A DNA stretch of 64,000 nucleotides from Strobilurus pachycystidiatus (GCA_019915135.1 JAHLMK010000001.1:2976001-3040000); one strand, 5' to 3'; positions 19,939 through 31,526 are shown, counted from the first letter of the stretch. Program-made: numbers and translations. The notes: generated from the sequence alone by a model not told the origin.

Positions 19939-21306
19939 ATGCGCCCACTGGTGCCGCGGTTCGTCAACTTCATGGCGAGCGTGACGTTCCTCGGGACGTC
20001 GAGCGGCGGCGGCCCGACCGTGCAGCGCAATTGCTCCTCCCTTCTCGTCGATTTACAACACTCAACCAGCGGGAAGGTGTGGATGGTGGACTGCGCCGAG
20101 GGTACACAGCGCCAGATGCACTGGGCGCGCAACGGCGTGCGGCCCACGAGCGTCGACACGATCTTCATCACGCACCTCCACGCCGACCACGTCATGGGCC
20201 TCATTCCGCTCCTCCGCACCCTCCTCTACCCGCCGCCCAACCCCGCCTTGGGGATCCACAGGGAAGTGAAAGAGGAAGCGACAATAAACGTCTACGGCCC
20301 GCCCGGGATCCGCAACTTCGTGCGCGCGAACATGTGGATGACGCATTCCGCGGGCGCGGATCGGTACGCCGTGCATGAACTCCACCCCCCTACCCCCTCC
20401 TCCCCCTCCCCACTACCAGAATTCCCCCAGCACAAATCCGAGATCCTCGGCGCCGACATCCCCGCGGACCCCACCTCGGGCGCATGGCGCGCCTTTCTCC
20501 TTGCCGGCGAATGCGCGGTGGACGCGGCGCCTTTAAGGCACCGGGACGACGTCCCCACGCTCGCGTACCTCTTCCGGCGGGACGCCAAGAACGTGCGCAT
20601 CGCCGTGCTGGGGGATACGTACGATGCGGAGCCGGCGCTGGGGGTGCTTTCTTCCTCCCCTCCTTCCCCCACACCCGAACCCCAACCACTCTCCCTCCTA
20701 ATCCACGAAAGCACCGACGCGCACATCCCACCCTCCATCGACCCGCGCTCCACCCGCTCCCTCGCAACCGTCACCCAAGCGGCGTTGTTCCGGGGTCATT
20801 CGACCCCGGACCAGGCGGGGGCGCTGGCGAGGAAGGTGGGCACGAGAAGGCTGGTGTTGAACCATATCGGGAGTCGGCTGCCTAGTGTGGGTGTGGGGGC
20901 GGGAGGGGGTGCGGGAGGGGGAGGGGTTAGTGCGAGGGTGGCGGCGGTGCGCCGGAACGTGCTGGCGGAGGTGGCGCGCCAGGCGAGCGAGGCGTGGGGC
21001 GGGGGCGAGGCGGTTGTGGCGGAGGATTTCATGGTGGTGGAGGTGCCGTGGGGGGAGGGCGACGAGGACGAGGCGCAGTCGAGGAGTGGTGCGCAGGCGA
21101 GTACGAGCACTAACGTGCAGGCGGGTACGAGCAATGGCGGGGCGAGCACGAGCGTAGCAGCGCGGGACTGGGACTTCCCCACCGCGCGGAACACACACCC
21201 CACGCCCAACTATACACAAAAGCGGTCATATCACCGAGGACGGGGCGGGGGAGGGGCAGGGGGAGGTGGAGGGAGGAGTAAGCGCGGGAGGGGTGGGGGA
21301 ACGTAG
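19939..21306 (+). CDS. tRNase Z (short ELAC-type tRNA 3' endonuclease)
   Basis: Single exon, 455 residues from the first ATG; Met at 19972 is an alternative. The enzyme removes the 3' trailer from pre-tRNA. Metallo-beta-lactamase fold motifs are in order: VTFLGTSSGGGPTVQRN, HLHADH (His79 on) with GLIPLLR, PPGIRNFV, the GDT motif (VLGDTYDAEP), LLIHESTD, and GHSTPDQAG followed by LVLNHIGSR. The residues that bind the two zinc ions are therefore present. It is longer than bacterial RNase Z because of Pro/Ser-rich insertions and a disordered Gly/Ser/Arg-rich tail. It shows one beta-lactamase-type domain, not the double form. Located near a tRNA gene by coincidence as far as can be seen. Confidence 0.9.
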   Translation: MRPLVPRFVNFMASVTFLGTSSGGGPTVQRNCSSLLVDLQHSTSGKVWMVDCAEGTQRQMHWARNGVRPTSVDTIFITHLHADHVMGLIPLLRTLLYPPPNPALGIHREVKEEATINVYGPPGIRNFVRANMWMTHSAGADRYAVHELHPPTPSSPSPLPEFPQHKSEILGADIPADPTSGAWRAFLLAGECAVDAAPLRHRDDVPTLAYLFRRDAKNVRIAVLGDTYDAEPALGVLSSSPPSPTPEPQPLSLLIHESTDAHIPPSIDPRSTRSLATVTQAALFRGHSTPDQAGALARKVGTRRLVLNHIGSRLPSVGVGAGGGAGGGGVSARVAAVRRNVLAEVARQASEAWGGGEAVVAEDFMVVEVPWGEGDEDEAQSRSGAQASTSTNVQAGTSNGGASTSVAARDWDFPTARNTHPTPNYTQKRSYHRGRGGGGAGGGGGRSKRGRGGGT

Positions 21307-22894
21307 TTTGCATCTTGAGCTTTGGAATACATATCTTGATCTACTCATGTTTTCCATTCGCGGGCGTGAGCCGCTACCCGTCTGGGTGCCAGTGCGCGGG
21401 TGGCCGCTGCTTGATTCAGTTCAACATCAGGCTAACTTCCAGTCTTTCCTCACCTGCAGACATGACTCACAACTTCCGAGACGTGTCTCTCCCTTTCACG
21501 ACTACTAGTATGCACATTTGCTTCTACTACTGCCAGGACGTGTAGCCTACTCGTCTGGGTGCGCGCTCCATACAGTGAGAAGACCGTCTTTTGTTAACGT
21601 TTCATATTCCCGCTTACTATATTGCCGACTCCCCATTCCCAGACAATGTGTAGGGCCAGGTAGTTAGTTGTCTTCCCTACCAGGCCACAGCGACATAGGT
21701 GTCTTCCAACTCACCTTGATATATGTACAGCCAAGGACGCGTACCCCCACCCGTCTGTGTACGTCTACATTTTTCTTTCGAGACTTTGAGTTGATCATTC
21801 TTTCCGCCTCCCCAGTATGCGTCTTCACCTTTCAGGCTTCAAGATCAGCAGACTCAAACACTAGCAAAGACGCGTGCCCTACCCGTTTGGGTGCGCGCTC
21901 CATACGTTGGCATCAAAATTTAAACCCAGTTTTTACTCGCCGGTACACCCGACAATACTCACTGACCGAGGACTCCCGGATGTGTACCCCACAAGTCTCG
22001 CGCACCAAGCCATCAATGCGGGTCAAAAGTGGCGTCTCAACTGAGGACGCGTACCCCACCCGTCTGGGTGCGCGCTCTACTATAGGTAGCAAGGAAGCTT
22101 CAATTTTTTTCATGACTCCGAGTCGTCGTGTTTGATTCACCACTGGCACTGCGCGGCTCATACACAATAAGATAACGCGACTCGGACTAGGTACGTACCC
22201 CACCCGTCTGTACATGTGTACGCAAGCGTTCAACGCCGACACTCCCAAATAAAGCAATCCCGTGTGTTTTCAATCCCCCCCCCTTGACAAATCAGGTATC
22301 TTCCTCGTACAAGCACCCCGAGGACCAAGGACGCGTACCCAAAATGGGAGTGGTGGTGGGATTAGTGCACGTACGCCGGCGGGACGTTGATACTGTCGCT
22401 TTCACTCGTTGGTCTTTCTTTCGACATCAGCAAGTTGGAAGGCGCGTATTTGGCATATTGACACGCCGAATACGCCCGATACGCCCATACGACAAGGCAT
22501 ATAAGTAGGCCATATGCATACATACGTATTGGCGTAAATGTCATAAACACAAAATTATGCCTTTACGGAGCTGCGCCTCGCGCGCTCTCCCATGCGCATC
22601 CTGTCCTGCCGGACAACTCAGACAGACTGACTAGGCTACAAAACACATAGAGAGTATGATGCATCAAATAGATTTGTTGGATCGCTAGGGAACACGGAGG
22701 AGCATGTATACTACTAGGATACGCCTGGAGTCACTTCGATAGACATCGGGAGAGAAAGAACCTATAGCACATCAGGAGAATGACGAAGTGAATGCAAAGA
22801 TAACACACCTGGTCTTTGATTGTGCCGCAAACTCCTCGTGTACGACGCCGGACTAACATCCTTGCATACGTGATATCGTCTCCTATGGTCCTCG

Positions 22895-23105
22895 TCCTTG
22901 GTCAGTCGGTCCTAGTCCTTGCTCAGTTGGTCCTCATCCTCGTGCGTCGGTCCTCGTCCTCGTGCGTCGGTCCTCGTCCCCATGCGTCGGTCCTCGTCCT
23001 TCGTGCGTAAAAAAGACGTCCTTCGTGCGTCAGTCCTCGTCCTTCGTCCTTCGAAGATACGTCCTTCGTGCGTTGGGCGTCAGTCCTCGTCCTTCGTGCG
23101 TCGGT
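22895..23105. repeat. Minisatellite of GTCCTCGTCCTCGTGCGTCG-like units
   Basis: About ten imperfect units of 12-20 bp built from CGGTCCTCGTCC and TCGTGCGT repeat through this stretch, decaying at both ends. Spacer and unit are not distinct, so it is a tandem repeat, not a CRISPR array. Confidence 0.8.
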
Positions 23106-23544
23106 GCGTCGGGGAGAGTAAGAGGGGAAAGCGTGGAAAGCAAACCAGCTGAGTTTGAAAAAACTCAATGGCGTGATCATGGATCGGCGCACGGACCCGA
23201 TCATTCCATGAATTTCGACAAGTCCCTTCGAATTGCTTTGGCAAAGCCTCCGGCCTTGCGCGCCTCCCTTGTCCCCCACGACCATCCACCAACCTAACTA
23301 TTAGCATTATCATGCTACCAGTAACTTGCTGCTCTGATTGCTACAATAGATATCACATATTCAAGTTAGAAAGCATTGTATTGACAGATTGGCCGGTGCA
23401 GTGGACGGGGGGCGGGATGCCAACTTGTGACGTGCCCGCGCCGTAGTGTAAGTGAGCGCTGGCATTTCCATCGAGTACCTTGAGAAATATGCTCACGTCC
23501 CACCGGGACTCGATCGCAAGAGCTCAGACTCAAAAGGCATAAGG

Positions 23545-23625
23545 CGCATTGGCGTAAAGCGCGTAAGAAGCATATCATTTGAACTGAGTTTACACCCTGG
23601 TACGCGTTTACGCCGAATACGCCCG
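23545..23625. repeat. Short inverted repeat of GGCGTAAA/TTTACGCC type
   Basis: GGCGCATTGGCGTAAAGCGC near 23547 is the approximate reverse complement (about 3 mismatches) of the arm GCGTTTACGCCGAATACGCC near 23602. A related arrangement of CGCCGAATACGCCC with TATTGGCGTAAA is at about 22463-22540. It may be a tiny MITE or a hairpin remnant. Confidence 0.5.
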
Positions 23626-24247
23626 AATACGCACCTCCGAACTTACTGATGGACTTTGGCAAGCTCGAGCTCAGGCCTAGGATCACTCCCGGGCCCTTTG
23701 CCCGTGTGTCTCCCCCTTTCACGATTACGCACATTTTCTTCTACTGCCAGTGCCGGACGTGTACCCTACTCGTCTGGGACCTGGGTGCGCGCTCGCTCTA
23801 TATAAAGAGAGGACTGTCTTTCTTGAAGTTTTAGACTCAGGCTTAGGACCATCCTTTCTCTTTGCCGACGTGTACCCAGTGGTACTTAGTTCAAGTTAGG
23901 TGTCTTTCTCCGAGTCAAAGGCAAGCCAAATCCAGACACACTGCCAACTGATGTACAGCACGGACGCGTACCCCTTCGCATATCGTTTTTTCGACTCCCG
24001 AGTGGTTGGTCCTCTTCACATTACAGATGCTTCAAACTTCAAGGTCAAGTCAATTGCTCATTCTTTCCGAACACACTGGCACTTGACTCCCCATCCCAGA
24101 TGTGTATCCAGTATGCGTCTTCACCTTTCGAGCTGGGCCAGGCTGAAGCCAAAGTCACGATCAGCAGACTCGACCAGTCACCACTGGCAAGGACGCGTGC
24201 CCTACCCGTTTGGGTGCGCGCTTTATAAGCTGAAATGGCTTCTTTTT

Positions 24248-25986
24248 TCAACTTGCCGGACCATACATATGTATACGTATCTGAAGGGCAGCACTGCTTG
24301 ATTGAAGTTCACACCGTAACGACTCGGGCGTCCGGTGCCCACCCATCCAACACCATGGACGCGTACCCCCGCACTCGCCGTTATGTGACAGAGGTTTGTC
24401 TAACGAGATTGGAGATGATAGAGCAGGAGCGCGTGAGTGATTATACTCGTTGTGGACCAGCCTGTTCCCGCGTGGGACCACTGGGTTGTTATACAAGATT
24501 ATACGACTACTACCATTACTGTACAGGTATATCAGATGGGCTCGAAGAATGATGTGAGATAAACAGCGCACCGAGGCCTTCAGTACGCGGCCTAAGCTGT
24601 CGTCAACCATTGCCTGCTCGGTTTCGATCTCTTTGAGCTGCTCGAGGACAACGCGCTGCAGGAGGCTGAAGTTGTACAAGAGCTGCAGTTCCGTCTCATG
24701 GCTCTTAACCTATCAGGCAGTGTTGCGTGGCAAATTCGGACATGGAGGAATAGATGACACTCACGCCAAACAGTGCACACGCACTGCTGAGTGTGTCTTC
24801 GAGTTTTGTTATCATGCAGTCGATTCTGGCCTGGTTGAGGCCGAGCAGGTAATCTGGAAGCTTGAGATTTCCGAGCTTCTGGAGCTCATCTTGGATCGTG
24901 AAAAGGATCCTACAGATACGAGTTAGCTGGTGAGGTACGTATAGATCTAGATGATTGCAGAGCATACACGTGCAGTATATTCAGTGTACGAATTCCGTCA
25001 CGAAGCATATCAGTCTCTGAATACTTTCTTAAGAATTTGAAGCCTATGTCTTTGGTCACAGACAAGGTCATCCTAGCCGTCTGTTTGGCAATGGAAATAC
25101 ATGTCTCTTTGCACGTTTGTGCGTCTTAGGTCAGGCCCTGTCAAAAAAAAAACGGGCCCAAAAGGATGTCTGGACTCACCTCAGCAGTGGATATGATCTT
25201 CCTGACTGCGGCGCACACATCCTTGGTAGTTTCCACGACTGTTGGCACGCATTCGAACAGGCCCTCCGCAATATCCAGAGAGATTTTCAGTGCTTCTGAC
25301 GATTGGGAGTACCAGCGACGCCGGCTAAGGAGAGAGGTCATTTGCGATTGAAACCGGTCGTATCGCGGGAGTAGGATGTCCGATATGAGTTGATTCGACT
25401 CTCGTTGCAGAGCGATGAATCCTGCCACCGACTGGCCATCCAGAGCTTCCTGAAGATCATCCAGCAAGCTCCAATCATTGTTGGCGTCTCCAAATCCTCT
25501 ATTCAGGTCGCATAAGTAGACTGGTAATCAGACACGATGCTACGCACAACGGTCTTTTGGGGGAGACTCGGACACACAAGGTCTTACGGTCACCACAAAG
25601 AGCAAGAGGTATAAGCGAACGATCACGCATGTCAGTAGGGCGCATCGTGGAAAATTCATAGTAGGACAGTGCCGGAAAGTCTTCATAGTGCAATTGTACC
25701 ATGAAAAGATGATAGACTCGAATGTAGTATTGAACGTGGACCATAGAGAGATCCAGAGGGATCTACACAGCCGAGCATAGGCATCGCAGTCGATGAGCTT
25801 CGAGAATTTCGATGCGCTTACATTTTCGTTTGTCAATGTCAGTTCGAGCCAATCGCGCCAGCCACGCTCGCTTTCGTTCCAGCCAAGAGCCGAAGAGAGT
25901 GAGATGGCAAGATCATACAATTTTATGACCTGCTTGCGCAAATCCTCCTCGTCGTATATGCGAAAAGCGGGGGCGGCGTAGTCCAT
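24248..25986 (-). CDS. Unknown alpha-helical protein, copy 1 of a duplicated gene
   Basis: Not recognised. Proposed exons on the minus strand: 25986-25822, 25762-25588, 25520-25180, 25104-24968, 24909-24765 and 24709-24248; the phases all agree and give 474 residues. Exons 1-3 contain YDEEDLRKQVIKLYDLAISL, GWRDWLELT, VQYYIRVYHLFMVQLH and DDLQEALDGQSV; the protein looks mostly helical and soluble. Acceptor 4 is uncertain: the site matching copy 2 would shift the frame. The last exon, from about 24560 to the stop, runs into the dispersed repeat, so its C-terminus may be acquired or mispredicted. A diverged second copy, with the upstream region, lies at 32.2-33.7 kb in the same orientation. Confidence 0.6.
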
Positions 25987-26484
25987 GGAGGCGAGACAAC
26001 TTCAAAGGTGGGAGTCAAGCTGTAGCGAGACGATGCGTGGGTACATACATCAGAACCCATATTCACACGCAGGCATCTGAGTAGACAGCTGTTAACATGT
26101 AAACAGCTACGGTCGTTTATCGTGATCGGCGAGGACCGTGACCGCGAAAGCAAATTGAAAGAGGAGAAGTCCTATCGAATTTCCTGATTGGGCAACCGAG
26201 CGGCCGAGCGGCGCACAACGCATCGGCAACCACTCTTGTCCACAATCACAGTCCATGCTACCGACTTTCAGCACACCTCAAAATGCTTTCCTCTTTTTCA
26301 GACCGGAGTCTTTTCCGTGGAACTGCCTTTTGTACTTAGCTGTTCAATGAATTGCTCTGCCCCGTGATTCGCATGGACTACGTTACTGAACTACAAAGCC
26401 CGAGCCTAGTGCTTCGTTTCACCTCTACAGCACCGTCCTTCAGCAGAGTACCACAGGCAAAGTGAAGCGGTCTCAAGCGAGGAT
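25987..26484. other. Divergent intergenic region between unknown copy 1 and the CCCH-finger gene
   Basis: About 0.5 kb shared as promoter region by the two divergently transcribed genes. The part at 25990-26160 resembles 33540-33720 upstream of the second copy, including GTGATCGGCGA(G/T)GACCGTG, so the duplication included upstream sequence. No clear TATA box. Confidence 0.5.
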
Positions 26485-28845
26485 ATGGCGGACAAGGTCG
26501 GCAAAGCCCAAATACAGGCAGCGATACCAAATAGGAAGTTCGGTGGTATCAACCAGAGGAAAGTGGGACTGTACAAGACAGAGCTTTGCCGTAGATGGGT
26601 GGTCGATGGTAGCTGCCGTTTCGGTGCAAAGTGTCAGTTTGCCCACGGTGAGGAGGAGCTGAGGAGAGTTTCACGCCAAAATGTTAGACGCAGTTTCTGT
26701 AACGGTGTAAATATGCCTGATTGTCTTAGGAAAGCGACGATACAAACCGTGCTCTGCCAGTGCCAGAGTCAACTGGTACGAGGGAAAGGAAAGATCCAAT
26801 AACAGAAGCCTCTGCCTCTCGTCGTATTGGGGAATCTCAGGGCTTTGTGGATAACAAACAAGTTGAGGGAGTCAGGAAGGAATTAGTCGACGATTCTTTC
26901 GATCGATTCAATCAAGACGCCTCCGACGATGACGCTGAGAAAGACGCGTTATATACCAGGTGAGTACCGTTGCCAACTCCGGCGTTCGATATTCATGAAT
27001 CTTCAGAGCAGACATTCCAACCGCCCCAGAGTCGCCATGGCTTCGGACACCCGTCGAACTGAGTACCACACGGCTTAGTCCCGATGACACCAGTTCAATT
27101 GGTTATCCAGCTTCGCGACTTCCAGTTAACGTTACGCTCGCGGCAAATGCTGCTCCGACTCTAGGCAATCCCAAAGGCCAAAATGACCTCCTTATAAGCA
27201 ACGTACGACCCATCCTCCCCATCCACGTCTCTGCCCATCTCGAATCTCACAGTAGCGTCATCTACGAGATACTTGAGACTCAAGCGGGGCTTTCACCTGA
27301 TGTCGTCGTCCTGGCTGCTGGTTTTGATGAAGCCATGATCGCGCTAAACGATAGTACTCTCGCAGGCCAGAAGGCGTCCGAGTGGGCGTACATACGCTCC
27401 GAGAAGGATATCCCCTCAGCAAGTCTTGCCCGGCTAATGCAAGACCTGTGTGGGGTTTTGCAGCCGTTTTTGGGCGTCCTTGAGACGCCAACAATGAAGA
27501 AGCCTCTCATACCCCATCCACCTCTTGTAGAGTGCAGCGCACTGTTGCCGTCGTCTAGCGAATCTGGAGCGCAATCTTATACGATATCGGATAGAGGTGG
27601 ACGTGGAAGTGGAGACGCAGGATCCCGGGACGAACGAGAAGGAACTAGCGGTGGACGCGATTTGGATAATTCACAGTCAGGAGACAGTGGTCAGGGTATG
27701 GAGAAGATGACGACGACGACGATAGTGGAGACGGAGGGATGGATAGTCTTGAAGATGACAGGGAGGAAGGAGCCAAGGAGACTGGGAAGAAGCCAGAAGT
27801 CGGTCGTGAGCGCGATGGCGGCGAAGAGCCTGATCCAGATTCAACGGCGTCCATTTCTGGTCCTCAATCGCGCGGCCTATTCGATGTCACCTTCAACATA
27901 AAGTCGAAGGCTTCCAGTTCCGTGGGCAACCAGAGTATCCGGCTGAAGGGCGTGCTCCAATCCAAGGCAAGTCCGTTCAATATCTGAATCCGTGTCTAAG
28001 CAAATTGTTCATGTTTTGAACAGAATATTCCCTCGAGAAACGTACCCGATGCCACCTCGGCGTCTCACATGAGATTTCTGCAGCTAGACTTCCATCACAG
28101 CTCGAAGAACGTACGGGATAAGCGTGCGTGGTATCGACAGTTCTATGCTCGCGTGGAGGTGGAGACCGTTGAAACCTGTCCCATCGAGGTGTACAGCGTC
28201 CGTCCCAGATCCGCGCCGTATAACGTCGATGGGCGCACAAAGGTGGCGCAGTCTGCGGAACGCTCACAAGGGAATCAGTTTGGGATCTCTGCAAAAATTG
28301 ACGGTATCTTACCGTCAGCGGGGCTGTCGTACGCACATACCCGGGGACAGAAGTCTGGAGCGACGAGGGAGTTTATGGCTAGTGAGGGGCGCGTCCAACA
28401 TGTAGACACGCGCCATGGCACCCGCTGGGGCTTCCACATCGATGACCAGTGGACTAGAGAGAATGGTCTTCGGCTGAGCGACGTTCCGACACTGCTACCG
28501 ACCGCCAAATTTGCTTTTCTCGGGAAAGAATCGGGCATTTCCCCACCTACGCGCTTGCGGTTTGCGGTGAGAGGATACTGGTCTTTGCCGCCGCTCGACA
28601 GTTGTGGGAGCAAGTCAAAGAGCGGGGTCCTGTTGCAGAGCCTGGGGGTGTTGGTAGAAGTCGAGGTACCGCCTAACCTTTCGAGTCCGTGGACGTTGCA
28701 TCGAGAGATTGACGTTCTGATTGGCCTGGGCCGCGGTGCGGGCGAAGGTAGCAAGGACGTGTATGTATATGGGCAACATGGCGTTACGGGGGCGTTGTAC
28801 CATCCGCTCACGACGCAAGACTGTAATGATCCTGAAGCTGGATAG
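26485..28845 (+). CDS. CCCH zinc-finger protein with long unrecognised C-terminal part (exon model partly uncertain)
   Basis: Exon 1 (26485-26682) encodes one TIS11/tristetraprolin-like finger: YKTELC, then WVVDGSC and KCQFAH, spacing C-x8-C-x5-C-x3-H. Exon 2 is 26730 to about 26959 (GT at 26960); exon 3 starts about 27006. Reading must change frame between about 27590 and 27700, needing an intron I cannot fix (an acceptor TTCACAG ends at 27674). The next exon ends at 27966 and is followed by a GC-AG intron (27967-28023). The last exon runs to TAG at 28845. The middle is Ser/Gly/Asp-rich and acidic; the C-terminal 270 residues ([28 protein letters not shown]) are not recognised. A single finger suggests RNA binding. 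It could be two genes. Confidence 0.55.
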
Positions 28846-29047
28846 TGATCGACATTGGTTCACCCGGCTTCATCCTATATAAGACATTGCTTAACATCCC
28901 GCACCTATCAGATGTCTACTTGTCTTTGGCAGATCTACACAGACAACCTTGAACATGTGTGTGCCCAGTCAAACAGCAGATGAAAATTTGAACACAAACA
29001 CTCAAAGCCAACTGCAGGCTTGCTAAGATCATGAAGCTTTGTACGTA
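28846..29047. other. Spacer between the CCCH-finger gene and the pogo element
   Basis: About 200 bp, presumed 3' UTR of the preceding gene and target DNA of the transposon. Nothing else is seen. Confidence 0.4.
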
Positions 29048-29062
29048 CAGTAGAGTCGCTCA
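29048..29062. repeat. Left terminal inverted repeat of the pogo element
   Basis: Fifteen bases, exact inverse of 31686-31700; partial similarity continues inward through the GTGGAATA words. Confidence 0.9.
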
Positions 29063-29342
29063 CCCGGAATAACACCATGTGGAATAACCCCAATATGGAA
29101 TCAGGATTCCATGTCCCCCGAGTCGGGAGGCAGGAATATTCCACCCACCGTGTGCTGGCATATGGAATAGGCTTGGCGGTGAGATATTCCATTGTACGGG
29201 TGACGGAAAGGGTCATTTCAGTGTTTTGACGTGTTTTTATGAGTATTCCCAATGCATTCAAGTGGCCGCCATTGTTGTCGAGCCCATTGTTTCTGTATTC
29301 TATAAGTTCTGGCTGCAAATTGAATCGTCTAGCATTCCATTC

Positions 29343-31526
29343 ATGTCTGTGCCCAATCCCGAGAAGCGCCGCGCTGTCCGCACTCGTGACAAGAATCCTC
29401 CACCCTCCACACTTCCCCGCGCCAAGCCGGGACCAAAACCACGTCAAAATGCGCCGCGAACAACAGCTCAATTTGATAAGGATGCACGTAAACAGGACCT
29501 CACTCTACACGACTGGCTGCAGGTCTTTGACTTCGTGGAATCCCATCCCGGCATGACACAGCAGCAGATCTCGGCCCACTTTGCGACTCGGTCCGATCGG
29601 GATGGTGGCAAGCTATTCTTCAAGCAGTCTGCTCTGTCCAAGAAGCTTCCCCAGAAGGCAGAGATGCGAGCACGTGCTACTGTTCAGCCAGGAGCACTCT
29701 CTATGAAGCGTGCCCGCGTGGTCACTTGCCCGGAAGTCGATGCAGCATTGACAGTCTGGGCTCGTGACATGGAACGGAAGCGGCGTACGGTTACAGGGGC
29801 AATGCTGATTGAACAGCGGAAGCGCTTTGAAGAGGCCTTGGACATTCCGGAGGATCAGCGGTTGACGGGAACTGGTTGGTTGGACTCGTTTAAGAAAGCG
29901 TAAGCATTTGTTCACAGCACCCTTGTATGTTCCTCACTGTACTTTCAGGAACAACATCCGAGAGCGAAAGCGCCATGGAGAAGCAGCATCTGTCGATCTG
30001 AAGGCTGTTGAAGCTGAACGGATCCGGATCAAGAGGCTCGGATCACGCTATGCCCCTGAGGATCGATGGAATGCGGATGAAACCAGCTTCTTTCCGTGTG
30101 CGCCTCCTACCCGTACCCTCTGCACTCAGGCTATGAGCGGCGAGAAGGTTGACAAGTTCCGGGTGTCCGTTCTAGTGGCATGCAATTCTACTGGAACGGA
30201 GAAGGAGGAACTGATGTTCATTGGTCGTGCTCAGAAGCCTCGCTGCTTCAACAAGAAGGATCCATCACGAATGCGACCCTCATTCTATTATCGTGCAAAC
30301 GCCAAAGCCTGGATGAAAGCCAATCTTTTTGACGAGTGAGTGTCTATCATTGATGAACATTGTCTTCTTATTCATTATGCTTTCTCAGATGGCTTCGGAA
30401 GCTTGATCTCAAGATGAAACGGCAACGACGACACATCTTTCTGACTGTCGATAACTTCTCCGGCCATTACGTCTCCTACGAGCCAAAGAACATTGAGCTG
30501 GAGTTCTATGAACCCAATCTCACACCATTTGTCCAGCCCTGCGATGCTGGCATCATACGCTGCATCAAGGCCTACTACCGCCGCGCTCTGGCCCTTCGCG
30601 CCCTTGATCTTTACGAGAGCAGATACGACAATCCTTTCAAAATTGATCTTCTCAGCGCGGTGAAGCTGCTGCGCGATGCTTGGGGCCAGGTGTCTGCAAC
30701 CACAATTGCCAATTGCTGGAAGCACACTGGCATCTGTCCAAGAGACGATGAAGATTGGGCAGATGTCTTCATTGATGCGGATGCTCCGGACTCGGACTCA
30801 GAGATGGATGTTGATGGAGACGACTCAGATGTTGAGATGACAGTGTCGCTTCCATCCGAGACGTCTGATCAAACACTGTTGAAGTGGGCGTGGGATGTTG
30901 TTCTCGAGTTTGCTGTCTCAGACGCAATGTCTTTGCCACAAGCAGAGAGCCAGCTTCAGCTCACCCTTGGCGACGCATACATTGCGGCTGATTGGCAGGA
31001 GGCCCTGACAGCTGTCATGAATGCTGAGGGTGATGTTGTGGCCGCCGAAGCAGCTGTACGAAAGCTCATCCCAGACCTTGACTCCACCCCATCGGTCACA
31101 ACTTCCGCCAACATTGCGCGGGATCGTCAGCTGAAGAAAGCGGAAGATGATCTCATGAGGTGTGTTGAACATCTCAGAGAGCAACGGTGCCTCAGAGGTG
31201 ACGCAGCATCCCTTGATGATCTTGTTGATCCAGCTGTCGAGCGCGAGGATGCCGATTCCGAGGAAGCGAAATTTTCTGATGGTGCTGATGGTGTTCTCGA
31301 GATTGTCAAGTTCATCAAAAATGGTGGTGATGATGGCGAGAGTTCTGATGCAGAGGAATCAGAGGACGACGAACCGGAGTTTGTCTTCAATCGGAAGCAA
31401 GCTGCTGATGCAGCTGAGCTTCTGGAGAAGATCCTAGTTGCTCGTCCAGATTTAGTCTTTAGAGATGTCTTTACCATTAGGGGGCCATTTACGGAAGTTT
31501 CGAGCTGTCATTGCTTCAGAGGCTGA
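29343..31526 (+). CDS. Pogo/Tigger-type DDE_1 transposase with CENP-B-like helix-turn-helix
   Basis: Exons 29343-29899, 29949-30335 and 30389-31526 join in frame through 49- and 53-bp GT-AG introns; 693 residues. The basic N-terminus is followed by helix-turn-helix regions (FVESHPGMTQQQISAHFATR and a CENP-B-type segment RRTVTGAMLIEQRKRFEEAL ending TGTGWLDSFKKA). The catalytic aspartates are Asp229 (WNADETSFF), Asp336 (LTVDNFSGH) and Asp367 (FVQPCDAGII). The C-terminal 280 residues are acidic. No stop or frameshift interrupts it. It shares only the DDE fold, not close sequence, with the transposase at 13.1-14.9 kb. Confidence 0.9.

Larger units (their letters stand above)
21340..24400. repeat. 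Degenerate dispersed repeat cluster B (core ending in a TATA-like box)
   Basis: About a dozen diverged copies of a unit containing GGACGCGTACCCCACCCG followed by TCTGGGTGCGCGCTC and often TATA(A/T)A. Examples are near 21534-21574, 21732-21769, 21866-21908, 22042-22080, 22188-22215, 23755-23812, 23960, 24190-24230 and 24356. Longer similarity, about 110 bp, links 21476-21600 with 23700-23830. This is the same family as cluster A at the left edge but on the other strand. No intact gene lies in 21.3-24.2 kb. Confidence 0.75.

Noticed and set aside
20698..21219. Minus-strand frames over the tRNase Z gene
   Set aside because: Codon-bias shadows; composition is Arg/His/Pro-rich and no start or domain is credible.
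22895..23105. CRISPR-like array
   Set aside because: Units are contiguous and imperfect with no unique spacers, and the genome is eukaryotic; it is a minisatellite.
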